A stretch of 64,000 nucleotides of DNA from an uncultured Bacteroidales bacterium (GCA_900317125.1 ONFR01000002.1:124001-188000), one strand, 5' to 3'; shown: positions 7,257-15,103, counted from the first letter of the stretch. The notes: generated by a model not told the origin, from the sequence alone. Numbers and translations are program-made.

Positions 7257-8530
7257 TTAATGATGATGTCTATGCCCTGAATTGAGGTGCTCTCAGTAGT
7301 AACTTTGTTCTTTAGCTCCTGACTAATATCAAGACTACGGAAGTCGCTCTTGGCATCGCGGTGGATTGGAATGATGGCTATTCGAGGATTAACCTTAGTG
7401 CAAACAGCAGCTATCGTTTCGCGCGATGCGTGACCTGAAGTGTGGAGATAGTCAATATGCCATTCGTGGGAATGCACAAAATCGTATGTTCTTTGTTGGA
7501 ATGCCGAATGTGTCGGTAATATGTAGCCTAAAAACTGCGAGTAGAGAAAACATGTTTCTTTTGGGTCAAGTGTAGGATAAATAGCCTCGATGAATTCCCT
7601 GCATTGCTTATTGTTCCGCACAATCATAACAAATCCATTTGCCTGCGAGGCGTTCCGTATATTATCCATGTGTTTATCAAAGTATCGGCGCTTGGGGAAA
7701 CGGTAGAGGCCGCTTTTTGTTCCAAGAGTATTCTCGATAGTTTCAAGGACTTTCCATTGAAATCCATCCACCACAAACATTTTACCCGCAGCTTGTGCTG
7801 CTTGATAAAACGAGGCCAACCTGTCGGCATCCATTGAGGAACACATGACAAAGAGGTTTCGATGCTGTCGGAAAAAATCTATGGCTTTGTACTTGAGTTC
7901 ATTCTCCGTCATTAGGCGAGAGTCGTCGCGACTGAGCATAGTACCTTCGGTGATAAGGACATCTATCTTGCGGTGTGCAATATAGCTCTTAATTGTTGGC
8001 ATCAACCCTTTTCCTCGATAGCCGTGTTCGCGGAAGTCGCCGGTGTGCAGCACCATTTTCCCGTCACACTCTATCAAGAACATATATGCGTCCGGAGCCG
8101 AGTGGCTTACAAAATACGGGGTAATCGATATATCGCCGATTGTCTCCTTCTTTTTTGCCTCAAAGGTGTGGAATTTCTTAAAAGCATCTAACTCGGCCTT
8201 GTATTTAGGATTGCCTCTATAAGCCAAATGTCCCTTGAGAAGCAGCATAAGATCCTTGCTGAGATGGCCGATGTACTGATCTATATCTTTTTTTGCCACC
8301 TCAGTCTCAAAACCAACATGGTCGCCATGCGGATGCGTGTAGAACACAGCTTTTACGCCGTCCAGCAAGGCTGACAAATTTGCACTGTTGTCATATTTGT
8401 CTTCCGAAGGATCGTCGCCATCAGGTAAATTATGCCCGAGGTCAATCAGTATCTTAGTGCCAGAGGCGGATGCAATCTCAGTGATGCACCCACCAATCTG
8501 GTTGATTCCGCGATGTATGGTAATAATCAT
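7253..8530 (-). CDS. RNase J-like MBL-fold / beta-CASP hydrolase
   Basis: A 425-residue metallo-beta-lactamase-fold protein. The metal site is HPHGDH (H66, H68, D70, H71), VSHSAPD (H143) and HTGDF (D165). A beta-CASP insertion follows, with acidic motif A in TEGTM (E195), motif B in TSGHAS (H367) and a final IPIH (H390). This set is that of RNase J/CPSF-type nucleases, but the protein is over 100 residues shorter than RNase J and lacks its C-terminal domain. It is cytoplasmic. It lies 11 bases after the 157-aa unknown gene and overlaps the phosphoesterase gene by four bases. A nuclease acting on RNA or DNA is the best inference. Confidence 0.87.
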   Translation of the reverse strand: MIITIHRGINQIGGCITEIASASGTKILIDLGHNLPDGDDPSEDKYDNSANLSALLDGVKAVFYTHPHGDHVGFETEVAKKDIDQYIGHLSKDLMLLLKGHLAYRGNPKYKAELDAFKKFHTFEAKKKETIGDISITPYFVSHSAPDAYMFLIECDGKMVLHTGDFREHGYRGKGLMPTIKSYIAHRKIDVLITEGTMLSRDDSRLMTENELKYKAIDFFRQHRNLFVMCSSMDADRLASFYQAAQAAGKMFVVDGFQWKVLETIENTLGTKSGLYRFPKRRYFDKHMDNIRNASQANGFVMIVRNNKQCREFIEAIYPTLDPKETCFLYSQFLGYILPTHSAFQQRTYDFVHSHEWHIDYLHTSGHASRETIAAVCTKVNPRIAIIPIHRDAKSDFRSLDISQELKNKVTTESTSIQGIDIIIK

Positions 8531-8541
8531 AATGGCTTCAA

Positions 8542-9015
8542 TTATTTACTTGTGGGCATGTCTCCCGACCAACCATGGCCGAGGTCCCAATGTTCATCAT
8601 ATACAAACTCGAAATAGGGCAGAGAGAATTTCTGTTCCAAAAGCTCTGTCAGTTCTTCCTGGATGGGTTCAGCCCAATGGCCTACCAGGACGATAAATTT
8701 GTCAATTGTCCATGCTATGCGCCCACGAGGAATCTGAAGATAGTCGCCCTTGAATTTGGTTTTTGAGTGTTTGGTCTGGGCTCGGAAGAACTCCCTTGCC
8801 CATACATGACGGTGCAGTTGGGGGTAGTTGATGAAAGGCTTCCCTTTCTCAGCAGCGTCCTCCACTTCGCGCGGAGTCAGTTCTTTCTTTCGAACACCAA
8901 AAAGGGTATGGTCCTCAGGGTCGTACCAAAAGATACCCACGCATGGCATTTGTTCGTCGAACGAACTCATTTCCTCCATCTGTGCTTTATGTTGTTCTTT
9001 TGTCAGTTTTTCCAT
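8542..9015 (-). CDS. Protein of unknown function, first gene of the MBL-phosphoesterase operon
   Basis: A 157-residue soluble protein that I cannot assign. Visible features are an N-terminal charged helix, a VGIFWYDPEDHTLFGV strand pair, the segment FKGDYLQIPRGRI, an aromatic core IDKFIVLVGHW, an amphipathic helix EPIQEELTELLEQKF and a C-terminal DEHWDLGHGWSGD rich in His, Trp and Asp. Nothing points to a membrane or secreted location. It is 11 bases upstream of the RNase J-like gene on the same strand, so it is probably co-transcribed with the nuclease and the phosphoesterase. Its first bases overlap the end of the truncated MBL frame at 9003-9128. Confidence 0.75.
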   Translation of the reverse strand: MEKLTKEQHKAQMEEMSSFDEQMPCVGIFWYDPEDHTLFGVRKKELTPREVEDAAEKGKPFINYPQLHRHVWAREFFRAQTKHSKTKFKGDYLQIPRGRIAWTIDKFIVLVGHWAEPIQEELTELLEQKFSLPYFEFVYDEHWDLGHGWSGDMPTSK

Positions 9016-9128
9016 TTATAAGTATTTGTATATTTTTTTTGCTCAATTAATAGTGTTTTCCCGTGGTATATAGGCATGAATAACCTATGTCCAATTTTGA
9101 GAATTCCGCGATGAATGGTGATGGTCAT
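9003..9128 (-). pseudogene. Truncated N-terminus of a second MBL-fold gene
   Basis: Too short for most gene finders, this 41-codon frame starts MTITIHRGILKIG and continues to GKTLLIE. It matches the first 30 residues of the intact MBL protein at 7253-8530 (MIITIHRGINQIG, then GTKILID), and the DNA around the two starts (tccgcgatg.atggt) is visibly similar. After LLIE it runs into unrelated sequence and stops. Its ATG overlaps the stop of the PD-(D/E)XK-like gene by four bases, the same ATGA coupling seen between the intact MBL gene and the phosphoesterase gene. It looks like the remains of a full MBL gene lost by deletion or recombination. Confidence 0.6.
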
Positions 9129-9817
9129 TTTTCAAATATTTTGCTTTTCTTCTCCCAACCAAAATATCTATTTACTTTACCAGCATAAATGGTTTTGAAA
9201 CCACCTCTATTATTAATGCAATGACAGATATATGTGATATTATCATAACATATTTCATCATTGTCTGCAAAACGTTTGAACTTAGGAATGATACCTTGTT
9301 TCGCATCTTGTTTTTCCCCTAACGTGCCGTTGTCTGATGATTCTGCAAGAGATATAAAGTAACATAGTTTTCCTTTACCTTCAACACTTAGTTTTAGAAA
9401 ATCTTTTTCATGTTCTCCTGCATCGTTGCTGTTGTTTATAAATTCAATCAAGCATACTCGTTCTTTTGATTCATTGTAAATAACCATGTCAAATTGTGCT
9501 GATTCCCCCTCATTGGCATTACAATGTTTTTTTGGGGTGGCTCTAAAATCATATGACTCTTCCGAAGGAGTTTCAATGGAATAAAAAAGATTCAACTTTT
9601 TTTCAGTGCAATAATTATTGAATCTTTCGATAAAAAGAAATCTCAATTCCTGCTCACTTAGGCGTGTTTTATCCTTGTTTCTGTATTTTGGAAAAACCAA
9701 ACGGCTGCTCTCACTGTTAAATCTCCCATTGCCAATTTCCTGATTTTCCTTATATAGGTCATCTATAATACTAAAGGTTTCATTGATAATTGCTTCAATA
9801 TGATTTCGTAATTCCAT
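9125..9817 (-). CDS. Putative PD-(D/E)XK-fold protein, possibly catalytically altered
   Basis: A 230-residue AT-rich gene with no sure family. The middle reads AQFDMVIYN (D110), then VCLIEFINN (E125), the spacing and hydrophobic pattern of motif II-III of the restriction-endonuclease-like fold (D, about 15 residues, E-x-K). The expected lysine is replaced by Ile127, so the nuclease may be inactive or use another residue. An upstream helix with FLFIERFNNYC could supply the motif I glutamate. It has no signal peptide. A TAnnTTTG box lies about 40 bases upstream, and the stop overlaps the MBL remnant's start. It could be a restriction or defence component. Confidence 0.6.
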   Translation of the reverse strand: MELRNHIEAIINETFSIIDDLYKENQEIGNGRFNSESSRLVFPKYRNKDKTRLSEQELRFLFIERFNNYCTEKKLNLFYSIETPSEESYDFRATPKKHCNANEGESAQFDMVIYNESKERVCLIEFINNSNDAGEHEKDFLKLSVEGKGKLCYFISLAESSDNGTLGEKQDAKQGIIPKFKRFADNDEICYDNITYICHCINNRGGFKTIYAGKVNRYFGWEKKSKIFEK

Positions 9818-9858
9818 AATGTGTGATATTTGATTTATTAATACGTTTTTTGATGCTG

Positions 9859-9866
9859 CAAAGTTA
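9859..9866 (-). promoter_or_regulatory. TAnnTTTG -7 box before the PD-(D/E)XK-like gene
   Basis: On the minus strand the box reads TAACTTTG, about 42 bases before the start codon at 9817. The -33 position is weak. It suggests the cassette downstream has its own promoter. Confidence 0.55.
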
Positions 9867-9946
9867 CGAAATAATTCCGAACTGGCTACACTTTCTATTA
9901 TTGTTGTTTTCTTATAGCTTAATTGTTAATTAGTTATACTCCAAGA

Positions 9947-10447
9947 TCACTCCAGGAGTATAACATCTGAGTACAGTTTTGGAAACCCCCTTTTTAGCTC
10001 ATCCACCGGAAGGTCGGAGACGATGATGAAGATGCCTTTGCCGTCATAGTGTTTGCCGCTATAAAGGTTGGTGAACGGTAGGCTCTTAAGCTTGAGGGGC
10101 ATCAGCTCATCCATCAGTTTCACCCATAGCATCCCTTTGCGGGTGTTGCCGCTGAGGATGACATTGATGGGAGGGTAGGGGTAGTTGCCGCGCTTTTGGA
10201 TTTTGACTGCCAGTTTGCAGAGCCTGACAATTTCACTCATGCTGAAGGTGTCGAGAATTGCCAAATCTTCCTGATTGATGCCGAGGGCACCGGGCATCAT
10301 CTTGTGGGCACTGCTCACCACCAGCGGCAGCAAACCATGCTGCGTTAGGCGGTAATTGATGTCGCAGATGACACTGCATGCATGAGGGGTGTTCTCGATT
10401 GCCTCATCGAGGACATTCAGATTTTGGTTTTTTGTTTCGTTTGCCAT
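9947..10447 (-). CDS. Protein of unknown function
   Basis: A 166-residue soluble protein without a family I recognise. It begins with a polar stretch (ETKNQNLNVLDEAIENTP), has helical segments such as DLAILDTFSMSEIVRLCKLAVKIQ, and a beta-rich C-terminal half (PINVILSGNTRKGMLWVKLMDEL; GKGIFIIVSDLPVDEL). There is no signal peptide or transmembrane segment. It is the gene nearest the divergent WYL regulator and lies about 130 bases upstream of the PD-(D/E)XK-like gene on the same strand, so it may be the first gene of a regulated cassette, but no function can be claimed. Confidence 0.65.
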   Translation of the reverse strand: MANETKNQNLNVLDEAIENTPHACSVICDINYRLTQHGLLPLVVSSAHKMMPGALGINQEDLAILDTFSMSEIVRLCKLAVKIQKRGNYPYPPINVILSGNTRKGMLWVKLMDELMPLKLKSLPFTNLYSGKHYDGKGIFIIVSDLPVDELKRGFPKLYSDVILLE

Positions 10448-10586
10448 ATTGTGTTGCGATTAATTCCTACTATTGTAATACGAAGAGCTTTGATTAACAT
10501 CTTTCCGGTAAAAATATATATCGCTGAATGTGAACAATATGGGTTAGAACACAGCAAGAAAGAATTAACTTTTGTATTACATTAAT

Positions 10587-10616
10587 TTTGCACATGAATT
10601 ATTGTTCGTACCTTTG
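10587..10616 (+). promoter_or_regulatory. Promoter of the WYL regulator gene
   Basis: TTTG at 10587-10590 and TACCTTTG at 10609-10616 are 18 bases apart. Because they lie inside the longest possible reading frame (from 10572), they argue that translation starts at the later ATG at 10638. Confidence 0.7.
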
Positions 10617-10637
10617 CAACGAGAAACGACATATCAG

Positions 10638-11339
10638 ATGGACTATAAAAACTTGGAGATGCTTTCGTGGCTGGTTGGCCAATTCCGCAGGGCAGGAGAA
10701 ACAGGTATTACCTTTGATGAGTTGATGGACAAACTCGTCGAAGAACCCAACCTGGAGAAGATGATGTCCAAACGCACTTTCCATAACTATCTGAAAGAAC
10801 TCCGAGATAGATTTGGTATTCAAATAGAGTGCGACAAGCGACTGCAATATGACGTTGTGCGGAAAGCCATGTCAGAAGAAAATAAAAGGTATCGTTATCG
10901 GATTGTAGGAGATTCCAAGAGCGACAATGAGCAATGGACGATGCCATTCATTATGGCATTTGAGACGGCGGCTGCAATCAAACAGTTGCAGGATTGGGAA
11001 GAGAATAAGAAGTATATGTATATTGATTGTAAGGCAACGGGCATTGAGAACATGAATATTTTGCTCGATGCAATCCGTCAGCAAAAGTGTGTTGAATTAT
11101 ACTATCATCCTAGAAACAGGTTTCCGTATAAACAAGATTGCTTTGAGCCACGAGGATTGGTATTGAAGGATTATGTTTGGTACGTATTGGGGCACAACTA
11201 TCGCATGGAGGTAATATGGCCATTGTCCAGCATAACTGATGTTAAGATAAAAGATATCAAAAGTCGGCCTTGCCCAGATTTTTCGCCAGAGCATTTTTGG
11301 GAGACTCATAAGAATTTATGGATAGAAATGCTCACGTAG
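10638..11339 (+). CDS. WYL-domain transcriptional regulator
   Basis: 233 residues from the ATG at 10638, chosen because a good promoter lies between it and the earlier ATG at 10572. The N-terminal part (about 1-80) looks like a winged helix (GITFDELMDKL, then SKRTFHNYLKELRDRFGI). The C-terminal part holds a WYL domain: LLDAIRQQKCVELYY, then FEPRGLVLKDYVWYVLGHN, with VWYVLG at the name-giving position. WYL proteins sense a ligand, often a nucleic acid or nucleotide, and many control phage-defence loci. It is divergent from the cassette at 6651-10447 and is the natural candidate for its regulator. Confidence 0.85.
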   Translation: MDYKNLEMLSWLVGQFRRAGETGITFDELMDKLVEEPNLEKMMSKRTFHNYLKELRDRFGIQIECDKRLQYDVVRKAMSEENKRYRYRIVGDSKSDNEQWTMPFIMAFETAAAIKQLQDWEENKKYMYIDCKATGIENMNILLDAIRQQKCVELYYHPRNRFPYKQDCFEPRGLVLKDYVWYVLGHNYRMEVIWPLSSITDVKIKDIKSRPCPDFSPEHFWETHKNLWIEMLT

Positions 11340-11406
11340 TTATCCATGAATGATATTGTTGACACAAAAAAATCTCATAAGTACTATCCTTATGAGATTT
11401 TTTCAG

Positions 11407-11493
11407 CGGAGAGGCAGGGATTCGAACCCTGGGACCAGCAAGCTGGTCAACGGTTTTCGAGACCGCCCCGTTCGACCACTCCGGCACCTCTCC
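11407..11493 (-). tRNA. tRNA-Ser (anticodon CGA)
   Basis: An 87-nt class II tRNA on the minus strand: acceptor ggagagg/cctctcc, D-arm with GGAGTGGTCGAACGG, anticodon loop CTCGAAA (anticodon CGA), a long variable arm gaccagcttgctggtc and T-arm CAGGGTTCGAATCCCTG. Discriminator G, no encoded CCA. It borders the accessory block on the right. Confidence 0.93.
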
Positions 11494-11542
11494 TTTTGAT
11501 TGTCAGTGCGATACGTGTGTATCGCTCCGTGGAATGGTGATG

Positions 11543-11573
11543 CAAAGGTACGACTTTTTTTTGATATACCAAA
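11543..11573 (-). promoter_or_regulatory. Promoter of tRNA-Ser
   Basis: On the minus strand, -33 TTTG (11570-11573) and -7 TACCTTTG (11543-11550) are 19 bases apart. It interlocks with the plus-strand promoter at 11560-11589. Confidence 0.78.
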
Positions 11574-11589
11574 AAAAGTTGTAACTTTG
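11560..11589 (+). promoter_or_regulatory. Promoter of the T9SS gene at 11652
   Basis: TTTG at 11560-11563 and TAACTTTG at 11582-11589 with an 18-base spacer. The two divergent promoters share about 14 bases. Confidence 0.75.
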
Positions 11590-11651
11590 CAGTTGGATAG
11601 GTGAGGGTGATTTTGTGCATTTTGTATTGACTATTAACTATTTGTAATATT

Positions 11652-13112
11652 ATGAAAAAGTTTTTTTCTGTTGCAGCTTTTCTTTTTTTGACTTTGGGAA
11701 CTGAAGGTGTTGCCAAGGCGCAGATTACCGACTCGATTATGCCGTTGAAGGATGGCAATTTCGAGGTGTGGGTGGATTATCCGGGAGACACGGTGACGTT
11801 CATCGTCCCGATACCTGTGAATGACCCTTATTCCCTTCCCGAGGGGTGGCACGCCCCGATGTTCAGGATTGACGATACGGTGGAGTACAGCGGGATGACG
11901 CTGCCGCTGAATGTGTCGCTGCCTGTGGCGAAGGTGTCGCGCGACACGTTGGGTGTCCCTCAGGGGCAGTCGGGGTTGATTGCGGAGTCGTTCCTGCTGA
12001 GCGATGTGCTCTCGCCCGTTGCCAGTCTGGTGGTGGGTCAGATGCTGGATTCGGCTCTGATGACGGAGGTGATTCCTTCGATTGTGACGAATGCCGAGGT
12101 CGATTTGATGAAGATTCTGCCGTTGATGGAACAAGTGGCCGAAGATCCGTCGGATTTGTCGTGGCTGCTGGAGTTGGTGGACTCGATTGACTTGAACGAG
12201 CTGATGAACGGCGGCGCTCCGCTGAATGGCTTTGAGCCGAAGCTGCTGCACGGTATGTATAAGTATCTCGACGGCAACGGTTCGGGCCTTGTCGACGACA
12301 ACGCTACGCTGGTGATGCTGGGTACGTGCTACGACCCGGTGCTGAACAAGCGGATGCTGGTGGGCGCGGGGTCGAAGAATCTGTTCCAGCGTGTGGACAC
12401 GGTGCATTACGACCGGTTTGCTATGGACTATTACACACTGAATGAGTATTACCCGGAGCAGTATGCGTTCGCCAAGGCGGACACGGTGGTGGTGATTGCC
12501 ATCTCGTCGGCCAACGAGAAGAAACGAGCCCGCGGGTCGAAGCTGTATCTGGACAGCCTGGTGCTGCGGCAGCGCGACGAGTCGTGCGGCAGGATTACGG
12601 ATGTGAGACTGGACAACAGTTCGACGGTTCACGCTGTGGTGAAATGGAACAGCACGGTGGTGCCCGACAAGTGGATGGTGGAGTATGGCGAGGCTGGGTT
12701 CTACCGCGGATACGGCATGCGCTTTACGGTTACCGACAGTGTGGCCACTATGGTGAATCTGACGCCTAACACGACGTATGATTTTTATGTGCGGTCGGAG
12801 TGTGGCGACACATCGACAAGCACGTGGGGCTATCTGCAGTTCACGACTGATTCGCTGACGCCTCACTCGGTGCTGGAGGTGGAGGCGGAGCGTGTGAAGC
12901 TGACACCCAATCCAGCCCGGGGACGTTGTGAGGTGGATTTCGGCGGGTTGAGCGTGAGCAGGGTATCACTGTATTCGATTAACGGCCAGTTGCTGATGCA
13001 GCGCCCGGTGATGGGCAAAGGCGTTACCCTCGAGCTGCCCGGCAAGGGTGTCTTTGTTGTGGAGCTACTGACACCGCATGGTGCAGTGCATAAGCGTGTG
13101 GTGAACGACTGA
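11652..13112 (+). CDS. Secreted beta-rich protein with Fn3-like and T9SS type A domains
   Basis: 486 residues. A signal peptide (about 1-23, ending AKAQ) is followed by a large N-terminal region (about 25-310) with an FEVWVDYPGD start and a conserved-looking segment ending LYLDSLVLRQRD, which resembles carbohydrate- or lipid-binding beta-sandwich proteins of Bacteroidota (PCMD or DUF4465 types), though I cannot decide which. A fibronectin III-like domain follows (about 315-400, with NLTPNTTYDFYVRSECGD), then a sorting domain (about 415-486, LTPNPARGRCEV ... KGVFVVEL ... KRVV). It should be exported by T9SS to the surface or medium. It stands alone with its own promoter and terminator. Confidence 0.8.
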   Translation: MKKFFSVAAFLFLTLGTEGVAKAQITDSIMPLKDGNFEVWVDYPGDTVTFIVPIPVNDPYSLPEGWHAPMFRIDDTVEYSGMTLPLNVSLPVAKVSRDTLGVPQGQSGLIAESFLLSDVLSPVASLVVGQMLDSALMTEVIPSIVTNAEVDLMKILPLMEQVAEDPSDLSWLLELVDSIDLNELMNGGAPLNGFEPKLLHGMYKYLDGNGSGLVDDNATLVMLGTCYDPVLNKRMLVGAGSKNLFQRVDTVHYDRFAMDYYTLNEYYPEQYAFAKADTVVVIAISSANEKKRARGSKLYLDSLVLRQRDESCGRITDVRLDNSSTVHAVVKWNSTVVPDKWMVEYGEAGFYRGYGMRFTVTDSVATMVNLTPNTTYDFYVRSECGDTSTSTWGYLQFTTDSLTPHSVLEVEAERVKLTPNPARGRCEVDFGGLSVSRVSLYSINGQLLMQRPVMGKGVTLELPGKGVFVVELLTPHGAVHKRVVND

Positions 13113-13124
13113 GCCGACATATAG

Positions 13125-13160
13125 CAGAAACAGCCTCTCGACATCGGGAGGCTGTTTCTG
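13125..13160. terminator. Bidirectional terminator
   Basis: A 13-base perfect stem cagaaacagcctc / gaggctgtttctg (13125-13137 with 13148-13160) between two convergent genes. Confidence 0.75.
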
Positions 13161-13184
13161 TTTATGCGTATCGTGTACGCCGGG

Positions 13185-13562
13185 CTATTGGCGGCGTTTG
13201 TCCCTTACGAGGAGGATGAGCATGATGGTTTCGAATGCGAGGTAGGCGATGTAGCAGATGCAGAACGCCAGGATGAAGGTACGGGCCTGCGGGATGTGGG
13301 TGAAGGCCCATGAGCACAGGAGGACGAGGTGGAGGAAGAGGGAGCCGACGGTGAGCCCGAGGAAGTTTTTGACGAAGGTGCGCGGGTCCTTATAGAAGCT
13401 TTTGACTACGGCGTAGTGCATCAGTCCGGTGACTACAGCAAAATACAACGGAAGGAAGGGCATGATGGTTTGGAAGACTCCCTGCGCAAACCAGAGGGTG
13501 CAGAAGGAGGCAAGGACCATGACCACGGTGAGGAGGATGAGGGCGATGTAGTATCGTTTCAT
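13185..13562 (-). CDS. Small integral membrane protein of unknown function
   Basis: 125 residues with four hydrophobic segments (about 5-27, 32-52, 67-90, 95-118) separated by short charged loops (KSFYKDPRTFVKN) and a basic C-terminus RDKRRQ, so probably four membrane helices with cytoplasmic ends. I see no family motif. It lies 30 bases after pyrI on the same strand and may be co-transcribed, but has no evident link to pyrimidine synthesis. Confidence 0.7.
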   Translation of the reverse strand: MKRYYIALILLTVVMVLASFCTLWFAQGVFQTIMPFLPLYFAVVTGLMHYAVVKSFYKDPRTFVKNFLGLTVGSLFLHLVLLCSWAFTHIPQARTFILAFCICYIAYLAFETIMLILLVRDKRRQ

Positions 13563-13592
13563 GACGGCGGGGTGTTGTCGGCCTGCGGGCGG

Positions 13593-14054
13593 TTAGTGGA
13601 TGAAGTGGATGGTCTCCTTGGTGGTGAATTTCTCACAGTAGTGGCAGCGGAGCATGAGGTTCTCTTTGTCGACGATGTCGAATTTGGTGGGGACAGCTTC
13701 GCAGTTGGTGATGCACTTGGGGTTGGCGCATTTGACGAAGTTCTCGACGTGGTCGGGGATTTCGGTGGCGAATTTCTCGATGACTTTGTAGTCCTGGATG
13801 GTGATGATGGTGACGAAGGGCGCTACGAGGGCCACTTTGCTCACTTCGTCTTTAGTGAAGTGTTTGTTTTTGATTTTGATGATACCTTTGCGGCCGAGCT
13901 TGGAGCTTTGCAGGTAGTTGCCGATAAGCACTTCGTCTTTATATTCTTCAAGGCCGAGGATATGGATGACCCGGTAGACGGACTCGGTGGGGATATGGTC
14001 GATGACGGTGCCGTTCTCAATGGCGGAGACGACGAGTTCTTTCTTTGTGTCCAT
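13593..14054 (-). CDS. pyrI: Aspartate carbamoyltransferase regulatory chain
   Basis: 153 residues from the methionine at 14054 (MDTKKELVVSAIENGTVIDH), the usual PyrI start and length. The 24-residue upstream extension is translated repeat-like DNA and is rejected. The N-terminal allosteric nucleotide-binding domain carries GTVIDHIP, and GRKGIIKIKNK leads to the C-terminal zinc domain with the four ligands in CANPKC and CHYC. It pairs with PyrB to form the allosteric enzyme committing aspartate to pyrimidine synthesis. pyrB lies upstream on the same strand, and the 131-base gap between them is filled with short repeats. Confidence 0.95.
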   Translation of the reverse strand: MDTKKELVVSAIENGTVIDHIPTESVYRVIHILGLEEYKDEVLIGNYLQSSKLGRKGIIKIKNKHFTKDEVSKVALVAPFVTIITIQDYKVIEKFATEIPDHVENFVKCANPKCITNCEAVPTKFDIVDKENLMLRCHYCEKFTTKETIHFIH

Positions 14055-14185
14055 GGTATTTGATTGTGCTAATGTGTTATTGAATATGTTGGATGTTGAG
14101 ATGTTTTGTGTTGATATGTTGCGCATTGTATAAACTTATCAACTTATAAACGATTCAACGATTTTAACGAATTAATCCTATTGTG

Positions 14186-15103
14186 TTATTTGGCGCCGAG
14201 GATGGCGGACATGAGTGCCTGGCGGACGTAGACACCGTTCTGAGCCTGACGGAAGTAGTAGGCGTAGGGGGTGCTGTCGACGTCGGTGGTAATCTCGTTG
14301 ACGCGAGGCAGGGGATGGAGGACGCGCATGTTGGGTTTGCATCCCTGGAGCATGGAGGCGGTGAGGATGCAGCTGTCTTTGACGCGTTCGTATTCGAGGG
14401 GATCGGGGAAGCGCTCACGCTGCACACGGGTCATGTAGATGATGTCGGCCGTGGGGATGACGCTCTGGATGTCGGTGTACTGGTAGTATTTGAGTCCGGC
14501 GTTCTTGATGCTCATCTTGACGGATGAGGGGAGTTTGAGCTCGTTGGGGGAGACGAGGTGGAAGGTGGCGTTGAAGTTGCACATGGCCTGGACGAGGGAA
14601 TGGACGGTGCGGCCGTATTTGAGGTCGCCGACGCAGGCGATGTTGAGGTTCTCGAGGGTGCCCTGAGTCTTGCGGATGGAATAAAGGTCGAGCATGCACT
14701 GGGTGGGGTGCTGGTTGGCACCGTCGCCGGCGTTGATTACAGGCACTGTGGCCACTTCGGAAGCATAGCGCGAGGAGCCTTCCTTGGGGTTGCGCATGAC
14801 GATGAGGTCGGCATAGCTGGAGACCATGACGATGGTGTCGTGGAGCGATTCACCTTTCTGTACGCTGGTGCCGCCGGGGTCGCTGAACCCGATGATGCGT
14901 GCACCAAGTTGGTTGGCTGCACTCTCGAAGCTGAGCCTTGTGCGCGTGGAGGGCTCGAAGAAGAGGGTGGCAATTACTTTGTCGCTGAGAATGCGCTGCT
15001 TGGGGTTCTTTTCGAATCCTTCGGCAATATCCAACACCTCGATGTATTCTTCTTTGCTGAAGTCGGTGATGGAAATGAGGTTGCGTCCTTTTAGTGTGCT
15101 CAT
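14186..15103 (-). CDS. pyrB: Aspartate carbamoyltransferase catalytic chain
   Basis: 305 residues, full family length. The carbamoyl-phosphate site FEPSTRTRLSFESA, the GTSVQKGESLHDT loop with the lysine that reaches across the trimer, GDGANQHPTQ and HPLPRVNEI are all present. It catalyses carbamoyl phosphate plus L-aspartate to N-carbamoyl-L-aspartate in the cytoplasm, the first committed step of de novo pyrimidine synthesis. pyrI follows, so the holoenzyme is probably the regulated dodecamer type. Confidence 0.97.
   Translation of the reverse strand: MSTLKGRNLISITDFSKEEYIEVLDIAEGFEKNPKQRILSDKVIATLFFEPSTRTRLSFESAANQLGARIIGFSDPGGTSVQKGESLHDTIVMVSSYADLIVMRNPKEGSSRYASEVATVPVINAGDGANQHPTQCMLDLYSIRKTQGTLENLNIACVGDLKYGRTVHSLVQAMCNFNATFHLVSPNELKLPSSVKMSIKNAGLKYYQYTDIQSVIPTADIIYMTRVQRERFPDPLEYERVKDSCILTASMLQGCKPNMRVLHPLPRVNEITTDVDSTPYAYYFRQAQNGVYVRQALMSAILGAK

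Noticed and set aside
10572..10637. Earlier start for the WYL regulator at 10572
   Set aside because: A -33/-7 promoter pair lies across and just after that ATG, so the transcript would begin downstream of it.
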